The notes under the pieces are model-generated. The model was not told the origin of the DNA, made no database searches, and worked only from the letters and a program-made list of their open reading frames with translations. DNA of 64,000 bases. Origin: Balaenoptera acutorostrata (lineage: Eukaryota; Chordata; Mammalia; Artiodactyla; Balaenopteridae). Below are positions 1 through 11,981 of the stretch, piece by piece. The stretch is taken from the NCBI RefSeq assembly GCF_949987535.1, contig NC_080074.1, forward strand, positions 26,185,268 to 26,249,267. The letters are read 5' to 3'. Each line of letters opens with the position of its first letter. Position 1 is the first letter of the stretch. The position numbers and the translations under genes are program-made.

Positions 1-1740
1 GTATGGTAACCCCTTTTTACAGATTAGGTAAGTTCAAAGAACAACTCACTCAAGGTCAAATGACTAGTCAGTGTCAGGGCTAAAATATAAACCCATGTCT
101 GCTCAATTCCAAAGTCCCTGCTTTTTCATCATTAAGAATCTCCCAAATTGTTCTTTGAAAATAACTTTATTTCCATCATAGAGTAAAGCATGGTCATGGT
201 ATTGAATTGGGAAGTAAATGGAATTACCTATAGTGCAACCACACTAAAGAGTAGCTATTGGTATATTAGTATTTTCTCATGGTCTTTTTCTAAACACAGA
301 GTTAGTAAGTATATATTTATGTATCCTGATTGTTTCACTGGTTTCTCCAAGTTTTTACAAAAATCTTTATAAGCAAGTTGTAGCTGGTATACAATGGTTC
401 ACCATGTTGGACTTAGTGTAATTCATGCAACTATTCCTCTACTGCTGCACATTTAGGCTGTGTTCCGTTTTTCACTATCATAAGCAAAGCTAATAAGCAA
501 CCTGGTATATAAAGCTTTAATATATTTGAAATCATTTCCTTAAGAAAGATTTGCACAAGTGGAATTACTGATTTAAAGCATATATCATTTTTAAGGCACT
601 TTAAATGTCAAACTGCATTCTGAAACAAACTTTAGGGAACTAAGGAAACCAGTAAGAAAACTATTGTAGCAGCCTCAGTAAGAATGATGGCAGCTGGGAC
701 TAGAATGGTGGGAAATGACATGAAAAAAAGTGAATGAGTTTAAAATGTATTTTGAAGGTGGAACCAACACAAAAATCTACTCATAGCTTATACATGAAGG
801 GTAAAAAGAGGGATAAGGAGGATAGTGCCCAGGTTTCTAGCTTAATAAGTTGTATGATGCCATTTATTAAGATGGGTTAGAATGAGGTTAAAAATAAATC
901 AAGGCAAATTTCAAGTAACTGGAAAGAAAAACAAACAGGAGAACTAGAACTTTTATGTGGATCTGAAAATTTTAAAGATGTAAAAGTTTATACGGTCTCA
1001 AAACAAAATGAATCTTGAAAAATATGCTGTTAACTACACTTGCACTGATTTCCATGGTATCAAGTGAAGTTTAAAGGCTAGAAATAAAAAAATATCTAAG
1101 TGGAGTTTGCTAAATATTGAAAAGGAATTTAAAGACATTTGGCTTGACTTTTTAAAAATACTACTGGAATCTTACAATGCATACAGTTAGTTTTTGTAAG
1201 ATGCTTTAACTTATGCTTTTAAATGTTATTTTTTTCTACTACTAACTCCAAAGCAGTTTATTAAATGAATGTACCATAAATCTTATTACCAATCTCAAAT
1301 CACTGAACTTTTAACTCATTTCGAAGATTTGCTGCTGTAGTAATATTATGAACATATATCTTTGATTACTTCCTGAGATGAATCTGTGAGCTTAAAATTG
1401 CTGGCGTAAAGGGTACATACCTTTGTGAAGACTGGTATTCACAGCTAAAGTGAAGCAGTTTATACTTTGACCACTGGTGTGAGGTCTCTCAGAATTTTCA
1501 CTGACAATGAGTATTATCAACTTTCAATATCCTTGGCAAAATACAAGTAAGGCTGAAAATTTTTATCACATTTATTGGCCATTTCTGGTTTCTGTGAACT
1601 GGCAATTCACACACCTGACCTATCTTCAATATGTTTCACATACCTTAGTGCTCTTTATACAGAAAGAATTCAAGCCCTTTGTTTATAAATCACTGCAATT
1701 GTTTTCCTGAGCTTATTTACATTTAAAGTATACAGCATTT

Positions 1741-2101
1741 GGGGCTTCCCTGGTGGTGCAGTGGTTAAGAATCCGTCTGCCAATGCAGGGGACATGGGTT
1801 TGAGCCCTGGTCCGGGAAGATCCCACATGCCGCGGAGCAACAAAGCCCGTGTGCCACAACTACTGAGCCTGTGCTATAGAGCCCGCGAGCCACAACTACT
1901 GAGCCCATGTCCTGCAACTACTGAAGCCCGCGTGCCTACAGCCCGTGCTCAGCAGCAAGAGAAGCCACTGCAGTGAGAAATGAGAAGCCTGTGCACCGCA
2001 ACGAAGAGTAGCCCCCGCTCGCCGCAACTAGAGAAAGCCCACGTGCAGCAATGAAGACCCAGCGCAGCCAAAAATAAATAAATAAAATTAAAAATATATA
2101 T
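1741..2101 (+). mobile_element. CHR-type SINE
   Basis: This is a full-length tRNA-derived SINE with the head ggggcttccctggtgg, internal 'cacaactactgagcc' repeats and a (aataaa)n tail. It is flanked by a perfect 13-bp target-site duplication, GTATACAGCATTT, at 1728-1740 and 2102-2114. Confidence 0.93.
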
Positions 2102-2404
2102 GTATACAGCATTTCAAGTTTAGAAGTTTAATTCTTATGTAGTCAAATATATCCTTTTATGTGGTTTTTAATATATGAAAAAATTCTTGTTCTAAATAAG
2201 AATTTTGGAGATTTTCCAAGGAAAGATGCAGATCTTGTACGTTCTTTACCCATGTTTGTTGAAACAAATGGCTAGTAAATAAAATCACTCATATATTGGG
2301 TTCCTACTAAACTCATTTATCTTCAAACTCTAATTTAATACAAGAAATGCTTATAGTAAGAATTTAAAGTATTTCAATATCAGAACATAAGGATCTCCTC
2401 TATT

Positions 2405-2537
2405 CATTCATTGATTCATTTATTTATGGCTGCACTGAGCAGCATGTGGTACCTTGGTTCCCTGACTGGGGATGGAACCTGTGCCCCCTGCAGTGGAAGC
2501 GCAGAGTCCTAACCACTGGACCGCCAGGGAATTTCCA
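2405..2537 (-). mobile_element. short tRNA-derived SINE
   Basis: The reverse complement begins gaaattccctggcggtccag and ends in (aataaa)-like sequence. It is the short, internally deleted relative of the CHR SINE (Bov-tA-like body). Target duplications are not clear. Confidence 0.75.
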
Positions 2538-2726
2538 CTCTTCATCCAATCTTTACAGTGCTGTCCCTCTTTAAAGGCAGTTTCAAAAACATCAGTAAGG
2601 TTATTATGGTAATGGTATCCAGCAAACAACAAAAGAAACAGGTGCACCATTTATGTTCAGAAAGCACAGGCACAATCCAAATGCATCTATCTTTTCTTCG
2701 GCCCTTCCCATCCATGAATGGATTAC

Positions 2727-2874
2727 CTTCAATGCAGGCAGGCTGAAGCCATCTGTAAGGTTATGTGCTTCCTCTTCTGAAATCTGCTCTTCACTAAGTC
2801 CAAGGCCCAGCTCCTTAAAAGGCACCACACAGATGTAGTTGGTTACATTGTCACTCTCAGAGTTCAGGGGGTAG
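2727..2874 (-). CDS. VEZT: VEZT coding exon 7, starting at a U12-type acceptor
   Basis: This exon of 148 nt (1 + 49 codons) encodes [20 protein letters not shown] and continues through [16 protein letters not shown] to FSLPALK, followed by a GTAATC donor in phase 0. There is no AG before the conserved YPLNSE. The intron ends in AC (...TTTAAC), preceded 11 nt earlier by CCTTAAC, the U12 branch-site motif. It is the last VEZT exon I can find. The next expected segment (beginning VLFQLW in the family) is not present between 1 and 2726, so intron 7 runs off the window. Confidence 0.95.
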
Positions 2875-4155
2875 GTTAAATTAGGTTAAGGCAATCAACA
2901 AAGCCTTTTCATTAAAGCATAAAGAGTACAGTAAAACTGTCCAAAATTACCTTTACTTATCTTTGTTCTGAACTTTGAGGAGATTTACATCAGTTTTTTA
3001 AAAAAGAAACTAATCTTAAAATCTAATATATTAGTATACCTCAAATCTTACAGGATACTTGAGAATAAAATATCTTTATAGCTAGAGAATTAAAAGTTCA
3101 ACTCTTCACAAGCGCTAAAGTGCTAATTTAGTTATTTTTCGCATCTACCTTTTGAAACTGTATTATGTACTTTATTGTATCATGGCTCAGGCCCTCACCA
3201 CCCTACAGCACATACTTCCTCTTTTCCTCCAGGTTTGCACACTGCAGGACATCATTACCTGACCGTTACCTGGAAACAAAAACTACTGATGTAACTAACA
3301 CTAAGCCTGTTCCACCTAGGTTGTTGACATAGACGGCTGCTCTGTTTCTGCCTTCCTCTTCCTCATGCGCATCTATCAACATTACTATGTGATTTCCTCC
3401 ACTTTCATTGTTTTTGTAAAGAATTATATCCATACAATTCTTGATATTTGAACTCTTCATGTATTTATAACATATCCCTATTTTGTCGTATTATAATAAT
3501 CTTTTGATATAGTACTAGGCGGAATCTATAAATATTCTATTTGTGAGATTGGTTTTTATTTGGAACTGAGATTATAGTATCTGCATAAATAAAATGATGT
3601 ACTGTAGCTTTCTATCTAATCTTTTCTGAAATAGCTTTTTTTTTTAAACTACAAAACCATCTGGACCAGGGAGTTAAACATTTTTTCATTCACTTAGTTT
3701 TTGAATAAGTAATATATTCATAGGATTAAAAATTTATAAGGGATTAAGGGGTATAATAAAAACTGCTTCCTACCTCTATCCCTTAGCCACCTAGTTCACC
3801 TACCCAAAGGCAAAGGCAATCACTGTTACCAGTATCTGGTGTATACTTCAAGATATTTTATGGTTATGTACATACATAAAAGGAAATCCAAATATAAATG
3901 TGTGTGTATGTGGGGATATATATATGTGTATGTACACATGCACACTCTTATTTATCCCCTCATATATACAATCCCTTCTATACACAAACGGAAGGGTAGT
4001 ATAAATACTGCTCTGTGCAATTCGCTTTTTTTTTTTTCATTTAACAACATAATTTGGAGATCATTCCACAATAGTGCATCAAGACCTTTTATCACTTTTT
4101 TACAGCTGCACATTTTCCATTGTTTACATGTATAACCAGGTGCTTTCTTTTTTTT

Positions 4156-4452
4156 TTTTTAAAGTATTTGTTTATTTATTTATTTATTTATGGCTGTGTT
4201 GGGTCTTTGTTTCTGCACGAGGGCTTTCTCTAGTTGTGGCAAGCGGGGGCCACTCTTCATCGCGGTGCGCGGGCCTCTCACCGTCACGGCCTCTCTTGTT
4301 GTGGAGCACAGGCTCCAGATGCGCAGGCTCAGTAGTTGTGGCTCACGGGCCTAGTTGCTCCGCGGCACGTGGGATCTTCCCGGACCAGGGCTCGAACCTG
4401 TGTCCCCTGCATTGGCAGGCGGACTCTCAACCACTGCGCCACCTGGAAGCCC
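4156..4452 (-). mobile_element. CHR-type SINE
   Basis: A full-length element in reverse orientation, with the (TTTA)n tail at left and 'ccacctggaagccc' head at right. The target duplication is about GCTTTCTTTTTTT on both sides (4142-4155, 4453-4466). It lies in the VEZT U12 intron. Confidence 0.9.
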
Positions 4453-5746
4453 GCTTTCTTTTTTTTAATGGAATTCTTTTTATTAATCTCCAGTTTCTGA
4501 ATTCTTCCTAGGTCAGTTTTAGAGATTTGTGTTTTGATATGAAATGATCCATTTCTCCCTACAGTTTCAAAGTTGTGGCCACAAAGTTACAAATACTATC
4601 CCTTTATAATAATTTTAATTTCTTGCTCTGTTCTCATTACTAATCTTGTATATTTCTATTCTTTTTACTTTGATCAGGCACACGAAGGTTTATATAACTT
4701 ACTGGTCTTTCCAAAGAAATAGTTGGTGGATACTTTTTTAATTCCTTAAGGTTTCTTATATGGAGAATATGATCCGGCCCCTGCCTACCTCTGAATCTCA
4801 TCTCATACTCCAACTCCCAACTTACTGTGCTGCAGTCTTCGAGTATGATGGTCCTTTTTCTATACTCCAATCATACTAAATTCACTCCTGCCACAAGATC
4901 TTTATACTCGCTGGTCCATCTGACTGGAACTCCATCTCAAATCTAAGTTTAAATTGAAGGCCTTCCCCTATCATCCAATCAAAAACAGCAACACACCAAT
5001 CACTCTCTATCCTATTCCCCTGGGGTTTTTTCCCTTTATAGCAAATATCTGAAAATATTCTGTTCAGTTTTTATTAATTATATCATCCACTAGAAGGAAA
5101 ACTCCATAAGAACAAGGATCTTGTCTATCTTGTTCACTGCTAGGTTCCCAGTATCTAGATAAGTGACCGGCCCACGGAATTCATACCATCTGCAATCTTT
5201 GTTAGGGCCCTCTCAGCCCACCTCACTCCCAATCCCTCACTAAACTATAGGCTCCCCGAGGCAGGGACCATGTCTATTATGTGGACCACTGTATATCTAG
5301 TGACTAGCAAACTGCTTGGCATAATATTCACTGAATGAATAACTACTTGCAGTTAACATCCCACACTGTCATATCTCTATTTCCTTCTGTATCTTTTCTT
5401 CCTCCTACTTGCAATGCACACTTTTATCCTCAAGGTCAACTCCTTACTCATTCCTTGAGGGTCAACTCAGGTGTCGCTTCCCTGAAAGCCTTCTGTGTTT
5501 TCACAGAAGTCACAGGTCAAGTAAATTGTCCTGCTATGCTGGAAGGCACCCTGGGCACTTATACTGTATTATGAATATCTACTGTGACTACACTCAAAAG
5601 TCTTTAAAAGTAGGTAGTACAGGTTTTTGCTCTGTCTCCCTAGCACATTGCAGGCAGGTATTTAGGCAGTAAACAAATTGAATAGACAAGTTCTTGACTA
5701 AAATGAAAGTGCTTTCTCCCAATTTCCAAAGAGGTAATACAGTACA

Positions 5747-5780
5747 GTATGTGTATGTATGTATGTGTGTGTGTGTGTAT
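5747..5780 (+). repeat. GT-rich microsatellite
   Basis: A mix of TATG and TG units (gtgtatgtatgtatgtgtgtgtgtg). Confidence 0.85.
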
Positions 5781-5844
5781 CTAGATATAGTAAATCTATA
5801 CATATATAGAAAAGGTTTAAAGTCCTAAGTCCTACAGTCAAGAC

Positions 5845-6010
5845 ACAATTTCACCTCTTACTAATTGTGTGACACTGGGTAAATCCCATATAAAGTAGAG
5901 ATTTTATTTAGTTTTCTCATAAAGTGGAGATAAGAAAATCTAGATGGAAAGGTTTGTATAAGGATATAATGATAGAACATAAAGCACTCTGTAAACTTTT
6001 AAGCATTATA
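5845..6010 (+). repeat. MIR SINE relic
   Basis: It carries MIR phrases in order: ttactaattgtgtgacactg, ggtaaatccc, gttttctcataaagtggaga. Confidence 0.65.
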
Positions 6011-6184
6011 TTTGTCAATGTTAACAATACTCAGCATACTGAAGGTACAAAGTAGTTTTTGTATCCCATTTACTCATAACTTACCTAACTAAATTTTAAC
6101 TAAAATAAAGATCTTATACACTTTTATTTTCTAACAGACCTAATTTCCTGATTTAGTAAATTTAAGAGACAGACTTATTGTCAT

Positions 6185-6410
6185 GCAGTCCTTAAGTGCT
6201 TATTATATACCAGACACTGCCTAAGCACTTTATATGCACCAATTCATTTGGTCTAACAAAAGCAGTCAGGAAGATTTTGTTATTATTGTCAGTTTACCAA
6301 TAAATAAAGCAAGGTACAGAGAGTGAAGAAACTTGCTTACGGTCACCTACACAGTAACTGATTCAGCCCAAATTTAGACAGCCAATCTGACTCTAGAGCC
6401 TCTGTTTTTT
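6185..6410 (-). repeat. MIR SINE relic
   Basis: The reverse-oriented MIR signature 'agtgcttattataTaccagacactg...cagagagtgaagaaacttgc' is decayed but continuous. Confidence 0.65.
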
Positions 6411-6772
6411 GAAAGGGGAAGGATTTCCTGTTGCCAGTTTATTTCCATGTCATGACGCAAATTTGTCATGTTCAGCAATTTGAAAAAATGTCTGACCTAG
6501 AGAAGCCAGGTTATTTTGACTTTATTCTTTGGACCAGTGAAGGGAGGGACTTCAAGTGTTTTCCTTGTTAAAATGAGCCACATGAGAGCAGAAGAACTTT
6601 CTTCCTGTCTATTATTGTCATTCCCCTAGTTTTAAAATAGAAGTGATGATGGAAATAAGCTTCAAAACAGGCAATTTCAGTTTACAGTTAACTTTTATAG
6701 GATGCAGCTATGATATCTATATTCAGGACTCTGGGAACATTGCTTATCTTACATATAGACAGAAAAGGATAT

Positions 6773-6922
6773 TTTTTCAGCATATATAGGGTAGCTAGCC
6801 TTGCTGCTTGAAAGTTGGCTCTTACAGTTCTGTAGACAGCTTTCCGAAGACCGATGAGATGCTGACTGGGATGCTGTCCAGCTTTATTAAATGGGCAAGC
6901 AGCACTGACCCTGTCAAGCAAA
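6773..6922 (-). CDS. VEZT: VEZT coding exon 6, ending at a U12-type donor
   Basis: This exon of 150 nt (1 + 49 codons + 2) encodes [20 protein letters not shown] through [16 protein letters not shown]. The acceptor is TTTTCAAG. At the 3' end no GT donor keeps the protein in register. Instead the sequence after CTG-AAA-AA is ATATCCTTTT, the canonical minor-spliceosome donor. Joined there to exon 7, the split codon AA+C gives Asn and the protein reads [11 protein letters not shown], exactly the conserved vezatin sequence. The naive ORF reads on into intron ([10 protein letters not shown]), which is not vezatin. Confidence 0.95.
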
Positions 6923-9637
6923 CTTGAAAAGTAAAATGTGATACAACTGTACAGGTGTCCTAAAGTTTTTGTTTTCTAAATCCACAATTCTATTAAACTT
7001 AGGAAAAAAATTTCCTTTTTCATGATTTTCATTAGAAAATGCTTATAAATATCCCAACTCAGGTCTCATAAATAGATATTTCCCTGACACATATATAGCC
7101 ACCAGAAAAAAGACAAATGAAAAATTAAAATCTCAAAGAATAAAGGCTTCCTCTGATATGGGGAAACAACAAATTTTAACTGAAATATAGTAGAACTGTA
7201 GGAATATTTATGTAAGAAACTGTAACTTTTTGATATAGACACTCTATCTGCCAGAATATACTAAAGTGGTACTACTTTACATTTAGTTTTCAAAACCTAT
7301 GTCTACAGTAAGTATGAAAGCCTTAATTATAAACACTTTCACATTCTTAATAGCATTTACATATGTTCATCAATCATATTTTTGGTCATTTGTACAGAAC
7401 AATCAAATACTGTATAGAAATACATTCTGTACATTCATAAAAGTAGGGTAAAATGACTTACCCACCTGCAGCCACTGGCACTTACCTACTCAAAATGAAG
7501 TAGGGGACGCAGAAAGATAACAGGACCAGTGGCCAACAGGGGAATGCAAGTAGAAAGGCAAAGTAAGGGTTACTACGTAGTAGCATAGCTACTCTCAAAA
7601 CTGTTCAAGAGGAGGCACATTTCATAAGCACTTTTCCAAAGATAAATGGGGAGTACCTATTTGCAACAACACCATGTAACATATTATGCTTTTATAAATG
7701 AAACTATGAGTGATTTCATATTACATAGTTTTCCAGACAATAAGTTTTTCACCTAACTAGTGACCTCTCCTAATAGTAAAACAAAGTATTTGGAATTTAT
7801 AAATTTCTTACACTATAACCACAAATTTGTAAAATAAGACATCTAACTCAAAACTTAAAAAAATGTTAAACCAAACTAAACATATTCAGGCATTAAAAAT
7901 CTATAAAAAACAGGACAGTGACGGATAGGCTTATTTTAAAATAAAGAAATGAGGCAAAGAAGGGTTAAATTATTTGCTAGAGAGGAAAAGTTGAGGTAGA
8001 ATAAAACAGCACTAATATTTTCAATATATGGACACTATCGTTTGTGTTCCATTTTACTAACTCAGTCTTAAAAATGAAAATATTTCTAAAAAATTATGAT
8101 TCAAAATTTATTATTCCTCATAATTTTTTCAATCCATTTTCCAGTTAGATGGAGACAAGTGAAGTACAATTGTTCCAAAAATTTTTCTGTCTGTCTGCAT
8201 TTGAATAGATAGAAGTCATAATCCAGAGGGAAATCATGCCTAACGGGCCCATTTTAGCTCTTCATGCCAATTCTATACATATGGGTAAAAGTGGGACAAT
8301 GAAAAAAGGCACAGAATCCTCTATACAGGCCTAAGCATTAACTGGACACAGAGCCACTTTGCTTAACCTGTCAGTCCTCTTGTTGTGCAAGTCCAGGATG
8401 CAAAGGAGCTATATTACTTACTTAGTACGATTTTTAACTTTTAAAAATTGACACTCAATATTTGCTATGCTCTATCAACAAGAAGTGGACTTTAACTACA
8501 ATGGAAGGACCAAAATTAACAGACACTAAGGACTGTTACATTTTGAATTAAGCAGAAAGAGAAGTTATAAAATCTCTCTCATGTCTCAGGAGTTTAAAAC
8601 ACTGTTCCAGAACACAACAGAGTGAAGAATGAGAGGATTACTGGAGACTCTCCTACTTTCCTGTTTCATGATATTCCAAATACAGCTTTTATGTCAAGAT
8701 TGTTTAGGTACTACTCTAGAGTGAGCAGAGTGGAGGATGCAATGACTACCCAAGGTTCTTCTGCCCACCTCTTTTCATGACTTTCCAGATACAACTAATT
8801 AACAGCAACAATTATTCTCTGCCATATACTTACTTTCTCCCACCTATAGGTTGCAGACGTTATATGAGTTATATAAATTATTAAATATACTATACTACAA
8901 CTGTCATCTGTAAGTGCTTAGCTGGCAGCCTAGTGTACGGGAAACAAGCTTTAGAGGCAGATGGAATGAACTTGAACATTTGCTCTACCGCTTATAATTG
9001 TATGCCTTTAGTTGTATGCAAAATTGTCTGGCATAGAATATGGAACATAATTGGTGTTTTCCCTTTAATAATAGAATAAATAGCCTATCCATCCGGTAGC
9101 TTAATACACTTACAGCTAGACTGTTGAATATTTAATTTCCCGTATTAAATATCAGTGAGAGTATCTGAGAGCATCAGTGCCAAAATATCTACTAATATTA
9201 ACCTAAAGAATATTATTAATACATGGCAAGATTTTTCAAAACGAATTCTTGTCAGATACATCTATCATGTAAACTGAGTAAAGAGAGCATCTGACAGTGA
9301 GTAAAGAGAACAAGTATTTATTGGGTAACTACTGCATGCGAGGATCAAGGCTCTCTCTCTATATTATCTTATGTAATCACATGGTAACACACAGAAATAA
9401 TCATGATTCTCAAAGCACTTTGGTTTCTCAAAGTAGAAAAAAGAATCATACCACTTATTAAATCTAATATCTAATGTATTTATTCCTTCACTTAGCAGTT
9501 AACAGACTTTAATAAGTGCTAAAGAGAAACCTAGTTTTTTCTGTAAATGCAAAACAAAAATGAAAATAGGTAACATTCTAATTTAACTATGTAGTAGAAA
9601 AGAATTATTTAAAAAATAAAATGAAAAATGAACTCAC
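6923..9637 (-). other. VEZT: VEZT intron 5
   Basis: A GT-AG intron of 2.7 kb. It is AT-rich and I recognise no transposable element or other gene in it apart from a possible MIR scrap near 9310-9380. Confidence 0.75.
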
Positions 9638-9913
9638 AGTGTAAATCCTCTGGAAATGACTTCAGTTTCTTGAATGAGACGTAAAGCTTTTCTCACGAGG
9701 TTAGTAAAACCTCGGCTATTTGTTGCTATATCTTCCAAATGGACATTGTATTTTTTTAGGGTTATTTGTAGTTTTGCTGTCCTCCATAATCTCAAAGCTC
9801 TTATGATCAGATAAACAAATAGAATCACTCCCCATAGCAGCCAGGAAGATACAATCCACCAAGTGGGAAGCATAATGAGCAAACTAATGAAGGCAAATAG
9901 CACTGAGACATCC
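9638..9913 (-). CDS. VEZT: VEZT coding exon 5 (transmembrane region)
   Basis: This exon of 276 nt is 1 + 91 codons + 2 bases. It begins [13 protein letters not shown] and holds a long hydrophobic stretch rich in Ile, Leu, Trp and Val (about residues 149-186, including [13 protein letters not shown]) that forms the two closely spaced membrane segments of vezatin. A basic juxtamembrane stretch ([12 protein letters not shown]) and a helical tail ending VISRGFT follow. The acceptor is TTCTAG and the donor is GTGAGT. The codon at 9903 is GTG (Val), where I recall Met in human vezatin, so it is not an initiation codon here. The downstream phase (CT + T of exon 6) restores Leu. Confidence 0.97.
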
Positions 9914-11805
9914 CTAGAATAGAGAAGCCAAAAAAATGATATCCATCAGTCCAGAGAAAGATGAGTTACTTTAGTCAGCAATTCAGGTTTCCTAAAATAG
10001 ATAAAATGCTAGCTTCTTTATAAAGTATGACTTTATAAAATATGACATTTTAAAAAGTAATATGAAACAGTTAAAAAATATCTAGCACCACTGTCTAGTT
10101 GCTAGATACCCACTGTCTAGAGCTAATCAGTTTAGGTAAAGGACATAAATAGGTATCTTCTGAAAAAAACCTTTTTTTTTTTTAAGATATGTGCTCTTTA
10201 ACCTAAAAACAAATTACAGATTTTAAAATCTGATTTTACAAATATAAAATTTAAAAAAACTTTAATTTTTACTACTAAAAACCTTTAATATTTGGAGATA
10301 TCATGAGGTCTTTTCCCCTAAAATTAGACTTTAATTATCTGTGCAAAAAACATATAATACCTCAAGAAAATATAAGCATTCTTCCAATTAGAAATAATAT
10401 ATACTTCATGAGTAATTGCTTTGAATAAAGTCATCTTATTTTATTTTATCATTAATTTTAAATAACCATCACCACAATTCTGGAATACACATATTTATTG
10501 CAGACTGTAATATGGACAAGCTTTGTACTTTTATTTTATTTGTACTTTTATTAAATTTAGGTCAATTACAAATCTACAGACTAACATACATCATTCAAGC
10601 AATGAAGGCTTAGATGAAAATGTGAAAATATAAGAAAGAGGTAAATATAGGGGAGCTGTATCTGAGGATATCCGAAAAACAACATCAACACTACTTGAAG
10701 ACAGTTATATAGTCAAACTATAAAGAAAATGTAAGAATGCTTCTTAATAAATATTTGCCTGCCCTAATTTCCCTTGGAATCCTTTACTGTTAGACAATAT
10801 TGGTAATATCATAAAGCAAAATCTCATCATATACTTTTATGTATTTATAGCAAAGTCTGTAACGTATTTATAGGACTCAGAACTGCTTAATGACATTTGA
10901 GGTCAAAGAAAACTTGAATATAAAGTTATAAAATTCTTAAAACCTATGCTTCCTTCTAGCAGCTCCTTAAGTTCTTATATTTTTAAAGGATAAGATGCTT
11001 TACTTCATCACGACATCTGAGTGACTACATATTTGGAAAACACCATACTTTGCTATCTATTACAATATGAAGCATTTGTCAATGTGACAGGAAAGACAGA
11101 TAAATTCAGAACACTGAGGCCAATGAATGTAACTGCCCATATAACTTGAACAGTTGGAGCAATAATTTAGTTCATTTAATAAACTCATACTTTAATAGGA
11201 AGAGGATATTAACAGTTCTGTATATATAATCCCTTTTTACTATACATGTATATTTCTTTTTAAGAGATTATGGCCTGAGACTTCTGCATTAGACCCAAAT
11301 ACTTCAAGTGGTTGACGAGTTTTAAGATAGTTTGAATTGTCTATTGTCTATGATCTCTTCTCACCCAACAAAGCAGGAATCCACTGTTTACCTCCATGCC
11401 CCATGTCCTATCCTTGGTGTCTCTACAATGTAATTATTACATAGTCTATTAATGGTAAAGAAACATGAAGCACTGGCTAGGCCTTCATGCGCACATGTGT
11501 ATAGGTATATGGGTAAGAGAGATTTTTTTTTTGGCATATGTTATACCTGCTTATTGGGTTGTTAAACACAGCACTAACTATACTGAGTTGAAAGTATATA
11601 ATAATCAAACTGGATATTTTTTCCACCCTCACTTGGAATAGTATTTACTTTAGAAAGGGACTTTTTTTTTTAACCTCTGGCATATCATTACATTAATTAA
11701 AATGCTAAAATGTTTATAATGCCTTTATAATGGAGAGCGTGGTGATGGATTTCCTCTGGTAATACTCTGTATGTAAGCAACGGATAGATGTTTTCTGGAC
11801 AGTAC
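9914..11805 (-). other. VEZT: VEZT intron 4
   Basis: A GT-AG intron of 1.9 kb starting with the weak GTACTG donor and ending TTCTAG. It is very AT-rich, without a recognisable repeat or gene. Confidence 0.75.
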
Positions 11806-11981
11806 CAAATATTAGGGGTCGCCAGGGAGCAAAGTGTTGGAAGGTGTCCATTTTCCTGTTGTTGAGGTTGCCCTGCAGACAGGACACTGGGATCAAGTAG
11901 CTCAATCAGTTCCACATCCTCTTGTAACAGGACTTCCTGTTGCAGGATGGTATGTAGTGAGTCGTGTCGGAATCCAATATC
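11806..11981 (-). CDS. VEZT: VEZT coding exon 4
   Basis: This exon of 176 nt gives 58 codons plus two bases: [20 protein letters not shown], then [18 protein letters not shown], ending ATPNI and the first two bases of Trp. It covers residues about 87-145 of vezatin. The acceptor is GGCAAG, with a poor pyrimidine tract. The donor is GTACTG, weak at +4 to +6, but it is the only position that completes the conserved Trp codon with exon 5 (TG+G). An uninterrupted frame continues past the donor, so ORF finders extend it. The acidic, Gln-rich composition and lack of hydrophobic segments fit a cytosolic region just before the membrane domain. Confidence 0.95.

Larger units (their letters stand above)
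1..2726 (-). other. VEZT: VEZT intron 7 (3' part outside window)
   Basis: The segment lies beyond the donor of exon 7. It contains a plus-strand CHR SINE (1741-2100) and a short minus-strand one (about 2405-2537). The remaining 1-1.7 kb is AT-rich sequence in which I see no exon, RNA gene or recognisable repeat. Confidence 0.75.
2875..6772 (-). other. VEZT: VEZT intron 6, U12-type AT-AC intron
   Basis: Read on the minus strand, this 3.9-kb intron starts ATATCCTTTT and ends GCCTTAACCTAATTTAAC. These are the minor-spliceosome 5' splice site, branch site and AC acceptor, with 11 nt between the branch adenosine and the splice point. Inside it are a minus-orientation CHR SINE (4156-4452), MIR fragments (5845-6010, 6185-6410) and short GT-rich runs (about 3900-3950, 5747-5780). 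No other coding signal is seen. Confidence 0.9.

Noticed and set aside
1741..1830. Possible tRNA gene at the SINE head
   Set aside because: The A- and B-box-like region belongs to the tRNA-derived SINE promoter; no complete cloverleaf is evident.
1..2726. VEZT exon 8
   Set aside because: I looked on the minus strand for the next family segment and did not find it; the intron runs out of the window.
6688..6772. In-frame continuation of exon 6 ([11 protein letters not shown]...) as vezatin coding sequence
   Set aside because: It does not match the conserved protein; the match resumes at exon 7, and the U12 donor sits exactly at the break.
9634..9903. Vezatin start at the GTG of 9903
   Set aside because: The codon is internal to exon 5; the frame continues upstream through DVS to the acceptor, and the true start is at 62018.
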